DNA of 64,000 nucleotides from Thaumasiovibrio sp047250365 (GTDB lineage Bacteria; Pseudomonadota; Gammaproteobacteria; Enterobacterales; Vibrionaceae). Made by a program: the position numbers and the translations under genes. The DNA is taken from contig NZ_JBLBVL010000011.1 of the NCBI RefSeq assembly GCF_047250365.1, forward strand, positions 1 through 64,000. Reading direction: 5' to 3'. Shown piece by piece: positions 23,866 through 34,009 of the stretch; position 1 is the first letter of the stretch; each line of letters opens with the position of its first letter. The notes under the pieces are model-generated. The model made no database searches and was not told where the DNA came from. It saw only the letters and a program-made list of their open reading frames with translations.

Positions 23866-25533
23866 ATGGCTGAATACGTATATTCCATGTCGCGTGTGAG
23901 CAAAATCGTGCCACCAAAGCGACAAATCCTAAAAGATATTTCACTGTCGTTTTTCCCTGGCGCCAAAATTGGTGTTCTTGGCTTAAACGGTGCAGGTAAA
24001 TCTACCCTGCTTCGCATCATGGCTGGCATCGATAAAGATATCGATGGTGAAGCGCGCCCAATGCCTGGCATCAATGTTGGCTACCTTCCGCAGGAACCAC
24101 AACTTGATACCACAAAAACGGTACGTGAAGTGGTTGAAGAAGCGGTCGCTGATGTTGCGGGAGCTTTAACGCGTCTGGATGAAGTCTATGCCGCTTACGC
24201 CGAACCAGATGCTGACTTTGATGCTTTGGCAAAAGAACAAGGCGAGCTAGAAGCACTAATCCAAGCCAAAGATGGCCATAACCTCGATAACGCACTTGAG
24301 CGTGCAGCTGATGCACTGCGCCTTCCTGAGTGGGATGCTCTGGTCGAAAACCTATCTGGTGGTGAGCGCCGTCGTGTGGCTATCTGCCGCTTGCTTCTAG
24401 AGAAGCCAGACATGCTACTGCTCGACGAACCAACGAACCACTTGGATGCCGAGTCTGTCGGCTGGTTAGAGCGCTTCTTGGTCGATTACAACGGTACCGT
24501 GGTGGCGATCACCCACGACCGTTACTTCCTTGATAACGCCGCAGGTTGGATCCTTGAGCTTGACCGTGGTGAAGGTATTCCATGGCAAGGTAACTACACC
24601 TCGTGGCTTGAGCAAAAAGATGCACGTCTGAAACAAGAAGCATCGCAAGAGAATGCTCGCCAAAAGACCATCGAAAAAGAGCTTGAGTGGGTTCGTCAAA
24701 ACCCGAAAGGTCGTCAGTCTAAGTCGAAAGCACGTATGGCGCGCTTCGAAGAGCTGAATAACACTGAACATCAAAAACGTAATGAAACCAACGAACTCTT
24801 TATCCCACCAGGCGAGCGTCTCGGTGATAAAGTCGTGGAAGTGAAAAACCTGACCAAGTCATTTGGCGATCGTGTCTTAATTGAAGACCTATCGTTCAGC
24901 ATGCCTAAAGGGGCGATTGTCGGTATTATCGGTGCTAACGGTGCAGGTAAATCAACCCTGTTCAAGATGCTAAGTGGTACAGAGCAACCTGATTCAGGCA
25001 CTATCGAACTGGGTGAAACGGTTAAGCTCGCTTCTGTTGATCAATTCCGTGACGCAATGGACGACAGCAAAACTGTCTACCAAGAGATCTCTGAAGGCGC
25101 GGATATCATCAAGATCAACAACTTTGAAATCCCAGCTCGTGCATACTGCTCGCGCTTTAACTTCAAAGGTAGCGATCAACAGAAGATCATCGGTGAGTTG
25201 TCTGGTGGTGAGCGTAACCGCGTCCACTTAGCCAAGCTACTGAAAACTGGCGGAAACGTTCTTCTACTCGATGAACCAACCAATGACCTTGATGTTGAAA
25301 CCCTACGTGCACTAGAAGAAGCCCTGTTAGAGTTCCCAGGTTGTGCCATGGTTATCTCGCACGACCGTTGGTTCCTAGACCGTATTGCCACCCACATTCT
25401 TGACTACCGTGATGAAGGCCAAGTCAACTTCTTCGAAGGTAACTACAACGAATATTCAGAGTGGTTGAAGAAAACTATCGGTGCAGCAGCCGCTGAGCCG
25501 CATCGCGTGAAATATAAGCGTATCACGAAGTAA
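23866..25533 (+). CDS. ettA: Energy-dependent translational throttle protein EttA (ABC-F ATPase)
   Basis: Cytoplasmic ABC-F protein of 555 residues with two ATP-binding cassettes. Walker A motifs are GLNGAGKST (about residues 39-47) and GANGAGKST (about 349-357); signatures LSGGERRR and LSGGERNR and Walker B DEPTNHLD and DEPTNDLD are all intact. The charged linker between cassettes (EKELEWVRQNPKGRQSKSKARM) is the P-site tRNA interaction motif of EttA, and the arm insertion in the first cassette is present. EttA binds the ribosomal E site and gates the first elongation steps according to ADP/ATP ratio. The trpR-slt-ettA neighbourhood supports the name. It is followed by a strong terminator. 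Confidence 0.97.
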   Translation: MAEYVYSMSRVSKIVPPKRQILKDISLSFFPGAKIGVLGLNGAGKSTLLRIMAGIDKDIDGEARPMPGINVGYLPQEPQLDTTKTVREVVEEAVADVAGALTRLDEVYAAYAEPDADFDALAKEQGELEALIQAKDGHNLDNALERAADALRLPEWDALVENLSGGERRRVAICRLLLEKPDMLLLDEPTNHLDAESVGWLERFLVDYNGTVVAITHDRYFLDNAAGWILELDRGEGIPWQGNYTSWLEQKDARLKQEASQENARQKTIEKELEWVRQNPKGRQSKSKARMARFEELNNTEHQKRNETNELFIPPGERLGDKVVEVKNLTKSFGDRVLIEDLSFSMPKGAIVGIIGANGAGKSTLFKMLSGTEQPDSGTIELGETVKLASVDQFRDAMDDSKTVYQEISEGADIIKINNFEIPARAYCSRFNFKGSDQQKIIGELSGGERNRVHLAKLLKTGGNVLLLDEPTNDLDVETLRALEEALLEFPGCAMVISHDRWFLDRIATHILDYRDEGQVNFFEGNYNEYSEWLKKTIGAAAAEPHRVKYKRITK

Positions 25534-25540
25534 TTCCCCC

Positions 25541-25563
25541 AAAGGCCGCCTCGCGGCCTTTTT
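25541..25563 (+). terminator. Rho-independent terminator of ettA
   Basis: Stem AAAGGCCGC/GCGGCCTTT with CTC loop and a following T run, 7 bp after the ettA stop. Confidence 0.93.
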
Positions 25564-25754
25564 CTCCTTTATCACGGCTCCATCCTCCCGCGGCTTATCC
25601 TTCGGCTAAGTGCGATATCACTCGAAGTTTCCTGTCATGCGCGCCATTTTCACGCCATTGCAGTTAATAAACCGCTCGTTAAACTGGAATCAGTATCACA
25701 GCCGACGCTATACTATTGCCAACAAATGCAATTAAAGGCATATAAGATCCCTTC

Positions 25755-26762
25755 ATGAACACAACGTTTCGTTCTTCAAACCTACCCAGCCTAGTCTCTT
25801 GTTGTGCTGATTGGCATCCATGGCCTAAAACACTCGCGCTGATTGCCCTAGCAACATTTATCACTCTGCTGTGTGGTTATCGCTTTCTGCTCAATAACAG
25901 TGAACAGGAAAATAGCGAATTAAAGCACACCTTGGCTCAGCAACAGCAAGAGAACCTGCAACTCATCCAGCATCAACAGCAATTGCAGTTCGATAATCAA
26001 CAACAACGACAGCAGCTGGAACAGCGCGATAACACCGTGCTCAATCAGAAAATGCAGCTCTCAATGTTACATGAGCGCATTGAGTATGTTGAGCAGGCTA
26101 TGGGCTTACATGGCCCTTTGCAGCGACCAAACAAAAGTATCGAAGATAAGCTCGACACTGCCGTTATCAATAGCGCCGTTCGCAGCACGATGTTGCGCCT
26201 AATTCCGAGCGGCGATCCGATAGACAGTGACCACCGCTCTTCAGGTTATGGGCAGCGCAAGCATCCTGTGACGGGAATGACCAAACAACATTTGGGTCTC
26301 GATCTTAGTGCCAATATGGGCACCCCTATCTATGCTCCGGCTGATGGGGTAATCGAATCAACCCGTTTAAGTCGTCAAGGGTATGGCAACCTCGTTCGAC
26401 TGCAACATGCGTTTGGCTTTATGACGGTCTATGCCCACCTGAGCAAATTCAATGTTGAAGTGGGGCAGTTTGTGCACAAAGGTGAACTGATTGCTTGGTC
26501 GGGGAACTCTGGGCTATCCACTGGCCCTCATCTGCATTACGAAATTCGTTTTCTTGGCCGGGCACTTAATCCGACGCCCTTTATTGAATGGCAAGCAGAT
26601 AACTTTGATCGCCTATTTCAACATGAGAAAAGTATTGGCTGGCGTAACATGGTAGAAGTGATGGCTGACGCAATGATCATACCAAGCCCATTACGCCAAG
26701 CACCAATAGAAGAACCCGCCTTGGCCATTCTGGATCACGCTTACCCTAAACATGAAAGTTAA
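25755..26762 (+). CDS. Membrane-anchored M23 (LytM-domain) metallopeptidase
   Basis: A 335-residue periplasmic peptidoglycan endopeptidase or LytM-type regulator. One membrane segment spans about residues 26-44, followed by a Gln-rich coiled coil (about 48-112) and a C-terminal M23 domain. All zinc/catalytic residues are present: His179 and Asp183 in KQHLGLDLS, His228 in YAHLS, His259 and His261 in GPHLHYEIR, so it should be enzymatically active, unlike the degenerate EnvC/NlpD group. It likely cleaves D-Ala-mDAP cross-links during growth. The gene stands alone between ettA and lacZ. Confidence 0.9.
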   Translation: MNTTFRSSNLPSLVSCCADWHPWPKTLALIALATFITLLCGYRFLLNNSEQENSELKHTLAQQQQENLQLIQHQQQLQFDNQQQRQQLEQRDNTVLNQKMQLSMLHERIEYVEQAMGLHGPLQRPNKSIEDKLDTAVINSAVRSTMLRLIPSGDPIDSDHRSSGYGQRKHPVTGMTKQHLGLDLSANMGTPIYAPADGVIESTRLSRQGYGNLVRLQHAFGFMTVYAHLSKFNVEVGQFVHKGELIAWSGNSGLSTGPHLHYEIRFLGRALNPTPFIEWQADNFDRLFQHEKSIGWRNMVEVMADAMIIPSPLRQAPIEEPALAILDHAYPKHES

Positions 26763-26831
26763 TACGACGATTTATCTAATCACCAAGCCAAGCTTGGGGT
26801 GGCTGGCATGAACGTATCCTTACCCGGAGAG

Positions 26832-29800
26832 CTAATCGCATAATGGTTGCGCAGGTTTTAGCATGACTCGATAAGCATAGGTGCTACCCGTTAACTGGAA
26901 CGCCTCATGCACACTCGGACTCCAAGAGTCATCGCCTCCCACCCCCATATGTTTATGGTCCAGACGAACGTAGATCTTCTTCTCGGTCACCAATTCGTTG
27001 CTGTGCTTTGCTGCCGCCAACTGGGCTTGGGCATACTGACTAACACTAAATTGAAAATCGCCACGAATCTCCAAATCATTGATTAGCAGCATACGTGTCC
27101 CACAGCGCAACCCACTATCGGTAGGGAAAATGTACGGGGTATGCATCTGTTCAAGGGGTTGTGTGTATAGACCAAAGCGCGCTGCCGCTTGACGATCAGG
27201 GTAGTTTTCAAATGGCCCCAACCCCTGCCAAGTAATGGTGGTATTCGGTTCATTCAATGGCAGTTGTAGCTCCAAGCCGATACGCGGCATTGGCGGTAAG
27301 CTGCTCGCCAATTTTACTTCCACCGCCAATTGCACCTCACCATTGTCACTCAGCGTATAAACCCAGTGTGTTATTGCTTGCACTTCTCCATTAAAGCGAT
27401 AAGCGAACGTTGACGTCACGTTTACACTGTGGGCCAAGACGTCACTATGGCAAGCTGTGCATTCGCGCTCCCAGTGACCAATACCCGCCATATGCCAACG
27501 ACATGCCCATGCATTTGGATCAACGTTATCAACTTCACTGACTCCGATATCATTATCTAACGGCGCACGAAAGAAATTATCTTGTGGCGCTGCCAGCATT
27601 TGAGGCTCGCCATCCACGTTCCAGTCCGTCATCAAACCCACACGACGATCCCAGCACCACTGATATCGCTCATCCGTGCTGGTTACCAGAATTGCACTAC
27701 CGTGCTGACGCATTTGCGGTGCAGCAGAATAATCAGCACGTGGCACAACCAACCCCATTTGATTGCGTAACGCAAACTGCTCTGTTGCACAGACATGGCC
27801 AGCGGCTGCCCACGCAGTGGCATTTAGCAAAACCACCTCGGTATTTAAATGGTAGTGCGCTTGCGCTTTTGGCTGGAAATCCAACGCAACGTTAACCACC
27901 TGTTGGCTATCGGCTTCCAATGTGAGAACAAAGCTGCCGGACTGAATCACCTCTCCATTCTGCAACAAGGACCAGTTTAACTGCTCGTTGTCGGTCGCAC
28001 GGTATAGGTGCTCGTTGGTCACTAACAAATCACACTGCGTCTGCGTTTGTGCTTGTAGGGAGACGGTAATCATACGTTGACAATACTTCGCCTCTTCTAT
28101 CGTAGGGTGAAGGGTGCGATCGGGAAAAAGCAAGCCATTAATACAGAACTGACGGTCGTTAATTTCATCACCAAAATCACCACCATAAGCCCAAAAGTGC
28201 TGCCCATTGTCATCCCGCTGACTCAAGCCTTGGTCGACCCAGTCCCAGATAAAGCCACCCTGCAAACGCGGGAATTCACGAAACGCATCCCAGTAATCAT
28301 TAAAGCTTCCTAAACTGTTCCCCATTGCATGGGCATATTCACACAGAATAAGTGGACGGGTTTCATTGGGTAGCGAAATCCACTTTTTGAGCGGCCATTT
28401 CGGTACCGCGTCGTCTTCAATTAGCGTATTTACTCGCGCATACATCGGCGCAATAATGTCTGTTGCTGTCGAGTTAGCTCCCCCACCCTCATACTGAACT
28501 GGACGTGATGGATCGTACTGTTTAGACCACGCATACATGGCGTTATGGTTGCTGCCATGCCCCGATTCATTGCCCAATGACCACAAAATAATTGATGGGT
28601 GGTTCTTATCACGCATCACCATCTGTGTATAGCGACTCATGTATGCATGCGCCCATTGAGGATCACTGGACAGTCGATTCATCGGCTGCATACCATGCGT
28701 TTCAATATTGGCCTCATCACACACATACAATCCATACTGATCACACAATTCATACCAGCGAGGATGATTCGGATAATGGGCGGTACGAACCGCATTAAAG
28801 TTATTTTGCTTCATTAAGCAGATATCACGAATCATATCCTCGTCGGTCATTACATGGCCCAGCTCTGGGTGGTGTTCGTGACGATTCACACCGCGGATCA
28901 GGAGTGGTTTGCCGTTAAGTATTAACTGCCCAGCACTGATCTCAACTTTACGAAATCCCACTTGGTATGCTTCGCTCTCTAAATGCTGCCCATCTTCACT
29001 CAGTAGTGATACCACTAACCGGTACAGATTGGGCGTTTCTGCCGTCCATTTATTGGGCGCTTGAACATGCAAAGTTTGAAAGACAACATCACTCCAAGAG
29101 CCACGCTCATCAATACGGAGATTGTGTGGCGATGCAATACTCGGTGCAGTGACTGCCTCTTTACCCTCAAACAACTGCACTTGAACCTGACAGGTTTCGG
29201 GGGCAGAAATAGTTGTAACAATAGACAGTGACCCATCACGGTAGCATGCATCTAAATCTGGCGTGATAAACACATCCTCAATGCAATGCTGCGGTTTCGC
29301 CAACAAAGTAACATCGCGGAAAATACCGCTTAACCACCACATATCTTGATCTTCTAAATAACTACCATCACACCAGCGCATCACCATCACTGCCAATGTA
29401 TTTTCGCCGGCAACAAGGTAAGGAGTTAAATCGAATTCAGCCGGGAGTCGGCTATCTTGACTGTAGCCAACCCAGTCACCATTACACCAAAGATGAAACG
29501 CCGAGTTCACGCCATCGAAAATGAGCCGTTGTACATTGATCAATTCAAGGTCGGTTAATGAGAATGTCGTGCGATAACAGCCTGTCGGGTTCTCAGCAGG
29601 GACGAATGGGGGGGTCACCTCAAAGGGGTATTTTACATTGGCATAAATCGGCTTATCGTAACCTTGGCATTGCCAGTTCGATGGGACGGTAATGTTGTCC
29701 CAATGAGTGTCATTGAAGGCGGGTTGAATGAAAGTACCATCTACTTGCTCTGGGCTATCGAAAAGTTTGAACGTCCACTGACCATTTAGTGGCCGGCGCT

Positions 29801-29936
29801 GCATGTATCTATCATCCAGCGCATGGTCAGGGTGGCGGAAGCTAGAAAGCGGGCTGTGTGCTTTCAGACAGTGAATACTCACTGATTGCGGGTTTTCCCA
29901 ATCGCGTCGCTGGAGAATGTCTGAAAATGCCGTCAT
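26832..29936 (-). CDS. lacZ: Beta-galactosidase (GH2, LacZ type)
   Basis: Cytoplasmic beta-galactosidase of 1034 residues, the same size class as E. coli LacZ. Domains in order are the jelly-roll (PSNWQCQGYDKPIYANVKYP), Ig-like domains, the TIM barrel with acid/base Glu457 in GNESGHGS and nucleophile Glu533 in LCEYAHAMGNS, and the large C-terminal Bgal_small_N domain (LAAPQDNFFRAPLDNDIGVS). No lactose permease or lacI lies beside it; V. cholerae lacZ is likewise isolated, near radA in my recollection. An AAACGTTT palindrome about 65 bp upstream suggests control by a LacI-family repressor encoded elsewhere. Confidence 0.97.
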   Translation of the reverse strand: MTAFSDILQRRDWENPQSVSIHCLKAHSPLSSFRHPDHALDDRYMQRRPLNGQWTFKLFDSPEQVDGTFIQPAFNDTHWDNITVPSNWQCQGYDKPIYANVKYPFEVTPPFVPAENPTGCYRTTFSLTDLELINVQRLIFDGVNSAFHLWCNGDWVGYSQDSRLPAEFDLTPYLVAGENTLAVMVMRWCDGSYLEDQDMWWLSGIFRDVTLLAKPQHCIEDVFITPDLDACYRDGSLSIVTTISAPETCQVQVQLFEGKEAVTAPSIASPHNLRIDERGSWSDVVFQTLHVQAPNKWTAETPNLYRLVVSLLSEDGQHLESEAYQVGFRKVEISAGQLILNGKPLLIRGVNRHEHHPELGHVMTDEDMIRDICLMKQNNFNAVRTAHYPNHPRWYELCDQYGLYVCDEANIETHGMQPMNRLSSDPQWAHAYMSRYTQMVMRDKNHPSIILWSLGNESGHGSNHNAMYAWSKQYDPSRPVQYEGGGANSTATDIIAPMYARVNTLIEDDAVPKWPLKKWISLPNETRPLILCEYAHAMGNSLGSFNDYWDAFREFPRLQGGFIWDWVDQGLSQRDDNGQHFWAYGGDFGDEINDRQFCINGLLFPDRTLHPTIEEAKYCQRMITVSLQAQTQTQCDLLVTNEHLYRATDNEQLNWSLLQNGEVIQSGSFVLTLEADSQQVVNVALDFQPKAQAHYHLNTEVVLLNATAWAAAGHVCATEQFALRNQMGLVVPRADYSAAPQMRQHGSAILVTSTDERYQWCWDRRVGLMTDWNVDGEPQMLAAPQDNFFRAPLDNDIGVSEVDNVDPNAWACRWHMAGIGHWERECTACHSDVLAHSVNVTSTFAYRFNGEVQAITHWVYTLSDNGEVQLAVEVKLASSLPPMPRIGLELQLPLNEPNTTITWQGLGPFENYPDRQAAARFGLYTQPLEQMHTPYIFPTDSGLRCGTRMLLINDLEIRGDFQFSVSQYAQAQLAAAKHSNELVTEKKIYVRLDHKHMGVGGDDSWSPSVHEAFQLTGSTYAYRVMLKPAQPLCD

Positions 29937-30001
29937 TGTTTTCCTACCCTACTTTCCGTGTCTAATTTGTGCCATTGCGGGAAAGCAGTGTAAATAAAGA
30001 C

Positions 30002-30015
30002 TGGAAACGTTTACA
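30002..30015. promoter_or_regulatory. LacI/GalR-family operator-like palindrome upstream of lacZ
   Basis: TGGAAACGTTTACA is a near-perfect palindrome centred on CG, the typical shape of LacI/GalR-family operators, placed about 65 bp before the lacZ start, within a likely promoter region. No cognate repressor gene is in the window. Confidence 0.5.
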
Positions 30016-30087
30016 TGACAGAATTGGCATTTTCCTCGTTGACGTGTATTTTTTGCCATTTAGTGTGAGAGCGATCGCCTATAAGGC

Positions 30088-31464
30088 TTAAACCTCGTTT
30101 AGAATTTCAACCGCTTGGTCCAGCTTAGAAACAGGATAGATTTTCATCCCTTCAATTCCTCCTTTCGGCATATTCGCCGCAGGAACAATGGCAGACTTAA
30201 AGCCATGTTTAAACGCTTCCATTAAGCGCTCTTGCCCACTAGGCACCGGACGGATCTCTCCTGCCAGTCCCACCTCACCAAACACCACCAGATCTTGCGG
30301 CAATGCACGATCACGAAAACTTGAAATTAATGCCATAATAAGCGCCAGATCGGCACTGGTTTCCGTTACTTTTACGCCACCGACGACGTTCACAAACACA
30401 TCCTGATCGGCCATCTGTAAGCCACCATGCTTGTGCAACACTGCCAGTAAGATCGCCAGGCGGTTTTGCTCTAAACCAACGGCGACACGGCGCGGATTGG
30501 CCATTTGTGAATAGTCTACCAACGCTTGGATCTCGACCAATAGTGGGCGCGTGCCTTCCCACACCACCATGACTGAACTCCCTGAGGTCTGCTCTTCACC
30601 CCGAGTAAGAAATATCGCCGATGGGTTGGTCACTTCACGCATTCCTTTATCGGTCATTGCAAATACGCCAAGTTCATTAATCGCACCGAAGCGGTTTTTG
30701 TGGCTACGTAAGGTTCTAAACCGCGTATCGCTGCCACCATCTAACAAAATTGAGCAATCAATACAGTGCTCAAGCACTTTAGGGCCCGCCAAAGAGCCAT
30801 CTTTGGTAACATGGCCCACCATAAATACGGCGACATTGTTCTGCTTGGCAAAGCGCGTCAGCGCAGATGCCGACTCCCTCACTTGCGCCACACTACCCGG
30901 CGAAGATTGGACGTCATTGACATGCATCACCTGTATGGAGTCAATAACCATGATTTTCGGTTTCTCTTGTTGAGCCACCGTACAGATATTTTCAACACTG
31001 GTTTCTGACAACATTTTAAGGCGATCTTTGGGTAAACCAAGCCGCGAGGCACGCATCGCAACTTGCTGTAATGACTCTTCGCCCGTCACGTACAAGGTTG
31101 GCATCTGTGCCGCAAGCCAGCACATGGTTTGTAGCAATAGCGTACTTTTGCCCGCGCCAGGGCTTCCACCAATCAAAATAGCGCCACCCGGCACAACACC
31201 ACCGCCCAATACCCGATCGAGCTCTTTAAACCCTGAACTAAAGCGAGGCACCTCCTGCAAATCAATGTCAGATAACACCTGCACCTTGCCTTCGGCTTGA
31301 CCGGCATAACCGCCATATTTCTCGTTACGTGCGACCTGCGGTGATGCTGCCATTCGCACCTCAGTGATGGTATTCCATGCGCCGCAGGCACTGCACTGCC
31401 CTTGCCAACGAGGGAAATCTGCACCGCAATCATTACAAACATAAGCGCGTTTTGCTTTAGCCAT
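30088..31464 (-). CDS. radA: DNA repair protein RadA
   Basis: A 458-residue RecA-like branch-migration helicase/ATPase for homologous recombination. It starts with a four-Cys zinc finger (Cys10, Cys13, Cys24, Cys27), followed by the Walker A motif GGSPGAGKST (99-108), the RadA-specific KNRFG motif (SHKNRFGAINELG) and a C-terminal Lon-protease-like domain (VNVVGGVKVTETSADLA, GEVGLAGEIRPVPSGQERL). Its length is standard. It is divergent from the PilZ gene, and its neighbours radA, PilZ and serB occur together in V. cholerae as well. Confidence 0.97.
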   Translation of the reverse strand: MAKAKRAYVCNDCGADFPRWQGQCSACGAWNTITEVRMAASPQVARNEKYGGYAGQAEGKVQVLSDIDLQEVPRFSSGFKELDRVLGGGVVPGGAILIGGSPGAGKSTLLLQTMCWLAAQMPTLYVTGEESLQQVAMRASRLGLPKDRLKMLSETSVENICTVAQQEKPKIMVIDSIQVMHVNDVQSSPGSVAQVRESASALTRFAKQNNVAVFMVGHVTKDGSLAGPKVLEHCIDCSILLDGGSDTRFRTLRSHKNRFGAINELGVFAMTDKGMREVTNPSAIFLTRGEEQTSGSSVMVVWEGTRPLLVEIQALVDYSQMANPRRVAVGLEQNRLAILLAVLHKHGGLQMADQDVFVNVVGGVKVTETSADLALIMALISSFRDRALPQDLVVFGEVGLAGEIRPVPSGQERLMEAFKHGFKSAIVPAANMPKGGIEGMKIYPVSKLDQAVEILNEV

Positions 31465-31587
31465 GGCTCTTTCTTAACTCCAATGCATCCGGCGACATCT
31501 ATGTCAGCCGTCGTTTAATAACTTACTCAATAATATTGCGTTGTTTCGCCAGAATTGCGGTAAACTAGCCGCAAGTTGTTGAATGAA

Positions 31588-33981
31588 ATGGACTGTTTAA
31601 CCGATATCGCTATGTCTCTGGATGACCATAAACACATAATAGAAAAGCTTATTCCACTCCACGATAGTGAAGACTTTGACGGCATGCTCGACTTTCTAAT
31701 GGAAAAAGATGCCCCATCGGTTCGCCTCTTGGTGAAAATAGAAATAAAGCGACTAATGTCATTGTGCCATAAAAAGGTCGACCTGCGCGGGCGCGTATCA
31801 GGCCAATGCCGAGAATATACCCTGCATGGCAATACACATTGGTTAGATGATGTTGCTTACAACCTTTACTTACGTCGCATAAAATTCTATGGCTACCAGT
31901 TTCGAGAAGGACTGTATCAAGAGCTACTCAATACGCGCAATAACTTTCGCGTCATGCATCAACATGAGGTGATAAGCACAGATTCAAATCAGCATCATCT
32001 TTGTGCCGACAACGACACACTTGTCGCCACTAAAGTCCAGTTTGGTAGTTATCTGCAGCGCAGCGAAAACCGTCTCTATGTGGCAACCCCAATCGAAATC
32101 ATGCTGCCATTCAAACAAAAAGTAAATGGCAAAACACAAGACTTATCCCCCAGTGGCGGCAAATTCAAAGTCCCCGCCTCGTTTAACTACATTCTTGGCC
32201 AAACGGTTACTGTTACCTTTCCCAAGCTAGCACAAAGCGCAGCACAAGCGGATCTTGCCGAAGGCATTCCCTATCGAATCTTAGGCATCGACCCATGTGA
32301 CAATGATGGGGAGTGTTGGTTACGGGTAAAGGCACTCCAAGGAATGGATATAATCCGGCTCGCGATTGATAAGGTAACCGAAAAAACGGCATCTCGATTA
32401 AAAAGAAACATCGATGATATCGCCCATCAAGCTCGCACGCGCGGCTACGAAAACTGCTACCTGAAACACACCACGACGTTGCCTGTCTACCTTGCACAAC
32501 AAGACATTGCACATATTTTATTGACCACCCAAAACCAGCACATTTGGCAATATTGGCATGATGAGCGCAATCTGCCCGTATTGCAGCATCTGCTCAGCCC
32601 ACAACGGATGAAGCTGCTAGGTAAGCCAGGGTTAACTCAAAGCAGTACGTTGATTTATAGCTTTGCTCATACGCACAACAGCAAACATTTTTTTTATTCT
32701 GCTGCGTTGTCAGAAATGGATAGTGAACAACGTCGTCTGTTCTGGTTACTTGGCTCTAAACGCCCAAGTTGGCGCGTTTTTCGTGTATCTGTTTATCCAC
32801 TGCTTGAGCAGGATTACCAACGGATGGATAGTGTCGCGCCAGATCTTAACGGTGAATTTACCCGCCTGAGTCATGTTGCCATGATCGAAGATCTGACCAC
32901 AACGCAAGGGCAACAAGATTATCAGGCCACGGCAAAACCGACCATCGGTGCCAAAGCACTTAACCGTTATCTTCACCCTCGCGAGACGCTTAGCCAAGAT
33001 CTATGTCGCTACTTTGACCCACGTCCTCAACGTGGTGAACATCGTTACCAGTTTAGAACAGCGCTGACGCTACATTATGCAGATAATCAAAGCCTAAAAA
33101 CTCACACTGCTGATATCTCTTCACAAGGAATCAATATTGTTTTGCCGCACCCTATCGCACTCACTCGCGATGAGAAAGTACGAGTTTCATTGACGGAACT
33201 AAGCAAAAGCAGTGCTGGTAACCTACTGCATAAAGTACCTTATCGATGCGTACGCATTTCTCGAGATGGGCGCAGCATGACACTCGCTACCTTGGATGAT
33301 GCCCATAAAGGCATCCGCTTTTTAGCGCGATTATTAGAAAAAAATCACGACAAGCTGCAGCTTATTGAAGAAAACATTAGCCATAAAACGCTGCTGCTTG
33401 CGTTATATCAAGCATTACTCAGCCGCTTATCTTGTTTACCATTTTTTGCAGAACGAGCACAACATCGCTTAAATTTACGCGCCATTGGACATAATTTACC
33501 GCTACGGGGCTTAGGCAAAAAGATCGCTGAACTTAGCCTGTCTGCTGGCGGCAATGCTGAACATTACAACTTAGATCCCCTATTCAAAGGGTACATTAAG
33601 CCATTATTAACCGACCCATTGCGCTTTATTGAACCAGTACGTAGTCGCAGCAATGACATTTACCTTCACTTAGATAAGCAAGATGGTGAAATTGTCAGCA
33701 GCCATGTCAAACTTGCCACTGCGTTTAACTCCATTGAACAACGCATCGAGTTCATTCAACAAGCACAAAAGGCTGGAGGGTTTATCGCATTGCGCATCAG
33801 TGCTGTACCAATGAAAAGCGCACTCACGTTACTGACCAGCGATCTCTTAACTGAGTTATCGAGACAAACCTTGCACCGTGCACAACAGCTTGAAAATGAA
33901 TTCAACGCTCTAATGGGCTGTGGGGAGATCGTTGATATTAGTGAAGAGGTGTTAACCCGGCTCCACCTAAATTCACGTTAG
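31588..33981 (+). CDS. plzC: Large PilZ-domain protein (PlzC-like)
   Basis: A protein of about 797 residues with two recognisable PilZ regions. The first contains ENRLYVATPIEIMLPF and DLSPSGGKFKV (D/NxSxxG motif); the second contains HRYQFRTALTLHYA (RxxxR) and ADISSQGINIVLP. PilZ domains bind cyclic di-GMP through exactly these motifs, though the first region lacks a clean RxxxR arginine pair. Size and position between radA and serB match V. cholerae PlzC (VC2344) as I remember it, a PilZ protein affecting virulence and biofilm. It is cytoplasmic with no membrane segment. Start is uncertain: TTG 31576, ATG 31588 and ATG 31612 are in frame and none has a clear ribosome site. Confidence 0.85.
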   Translation: MDCLTDIAMSLDDHKHIIEKLIPLHDSEDFDGMLDFLMEKDAPSVRLLVKIEIKRLMSLCHKKVDLRGRVSGQCREYTLHGNTHWLDDVAYNLYLRRIKFYGYQFREGLYQELLNTRNNFRVMHQHEVISTDSNQHHLCADNDTLVATKVQFGSYLQRSENRLYVATPIEIMLPFKQKVNGKTQDLSPSGGKFKVPASFNYILGQTVTVTFPKLAQSAAQADLAEGIPYRILGIDPCDNDGECWLRVKALQGMDIIRLAIDKVTEKTASRLKRNIDDIAHQARTRGYENCYLKHTTTLPVYLAQQDIAHILLTTQNQHIWQYWHDERNLPVLQHLLSPQRMKLLGKPGLTQSSTLIYSFAHTHNSKHFFYSAALSEMDSEQRRLFWLLGSKRPSWRVFRVSVYPLLEQDYQRMDSVAPDLNGEFTRLSHVAMIEDLTTTQGQQDYQATAKPTIGAKALNRYLHPRETLSQDLCRYFDPRPQRGEHRYQFRTALTLHYADNQSLKTHTADISSQGINIVLPHPIALTRDEKVRVSLTELSKSSAGNLLHKVPYRCVRISRDGRSMTLATLDDAHKGIRFLARLLEKNHDKLQLIEENISHKTLLLALYQALLSRLSCLPFFAERAQHRLNLRAIGHNLPLRGLGKKIAELSLSAGGNAEHYNLDPLFKGYIKPLLTDPLRFIEPVRSRSNDIYLHLDKQDGEIVSSHVKLATAFNSIEQRIEFIQQAQKAGGFIALRISAVPMKSALTLLTSDLLTELSRQTLHRAQQLENEFNALMGCGEIVDISEEVLTRLHLNSR

Positions 33982-34009
33982 TGCTTTCAGGTAGAGCTTG
34001 GACTTGAGG

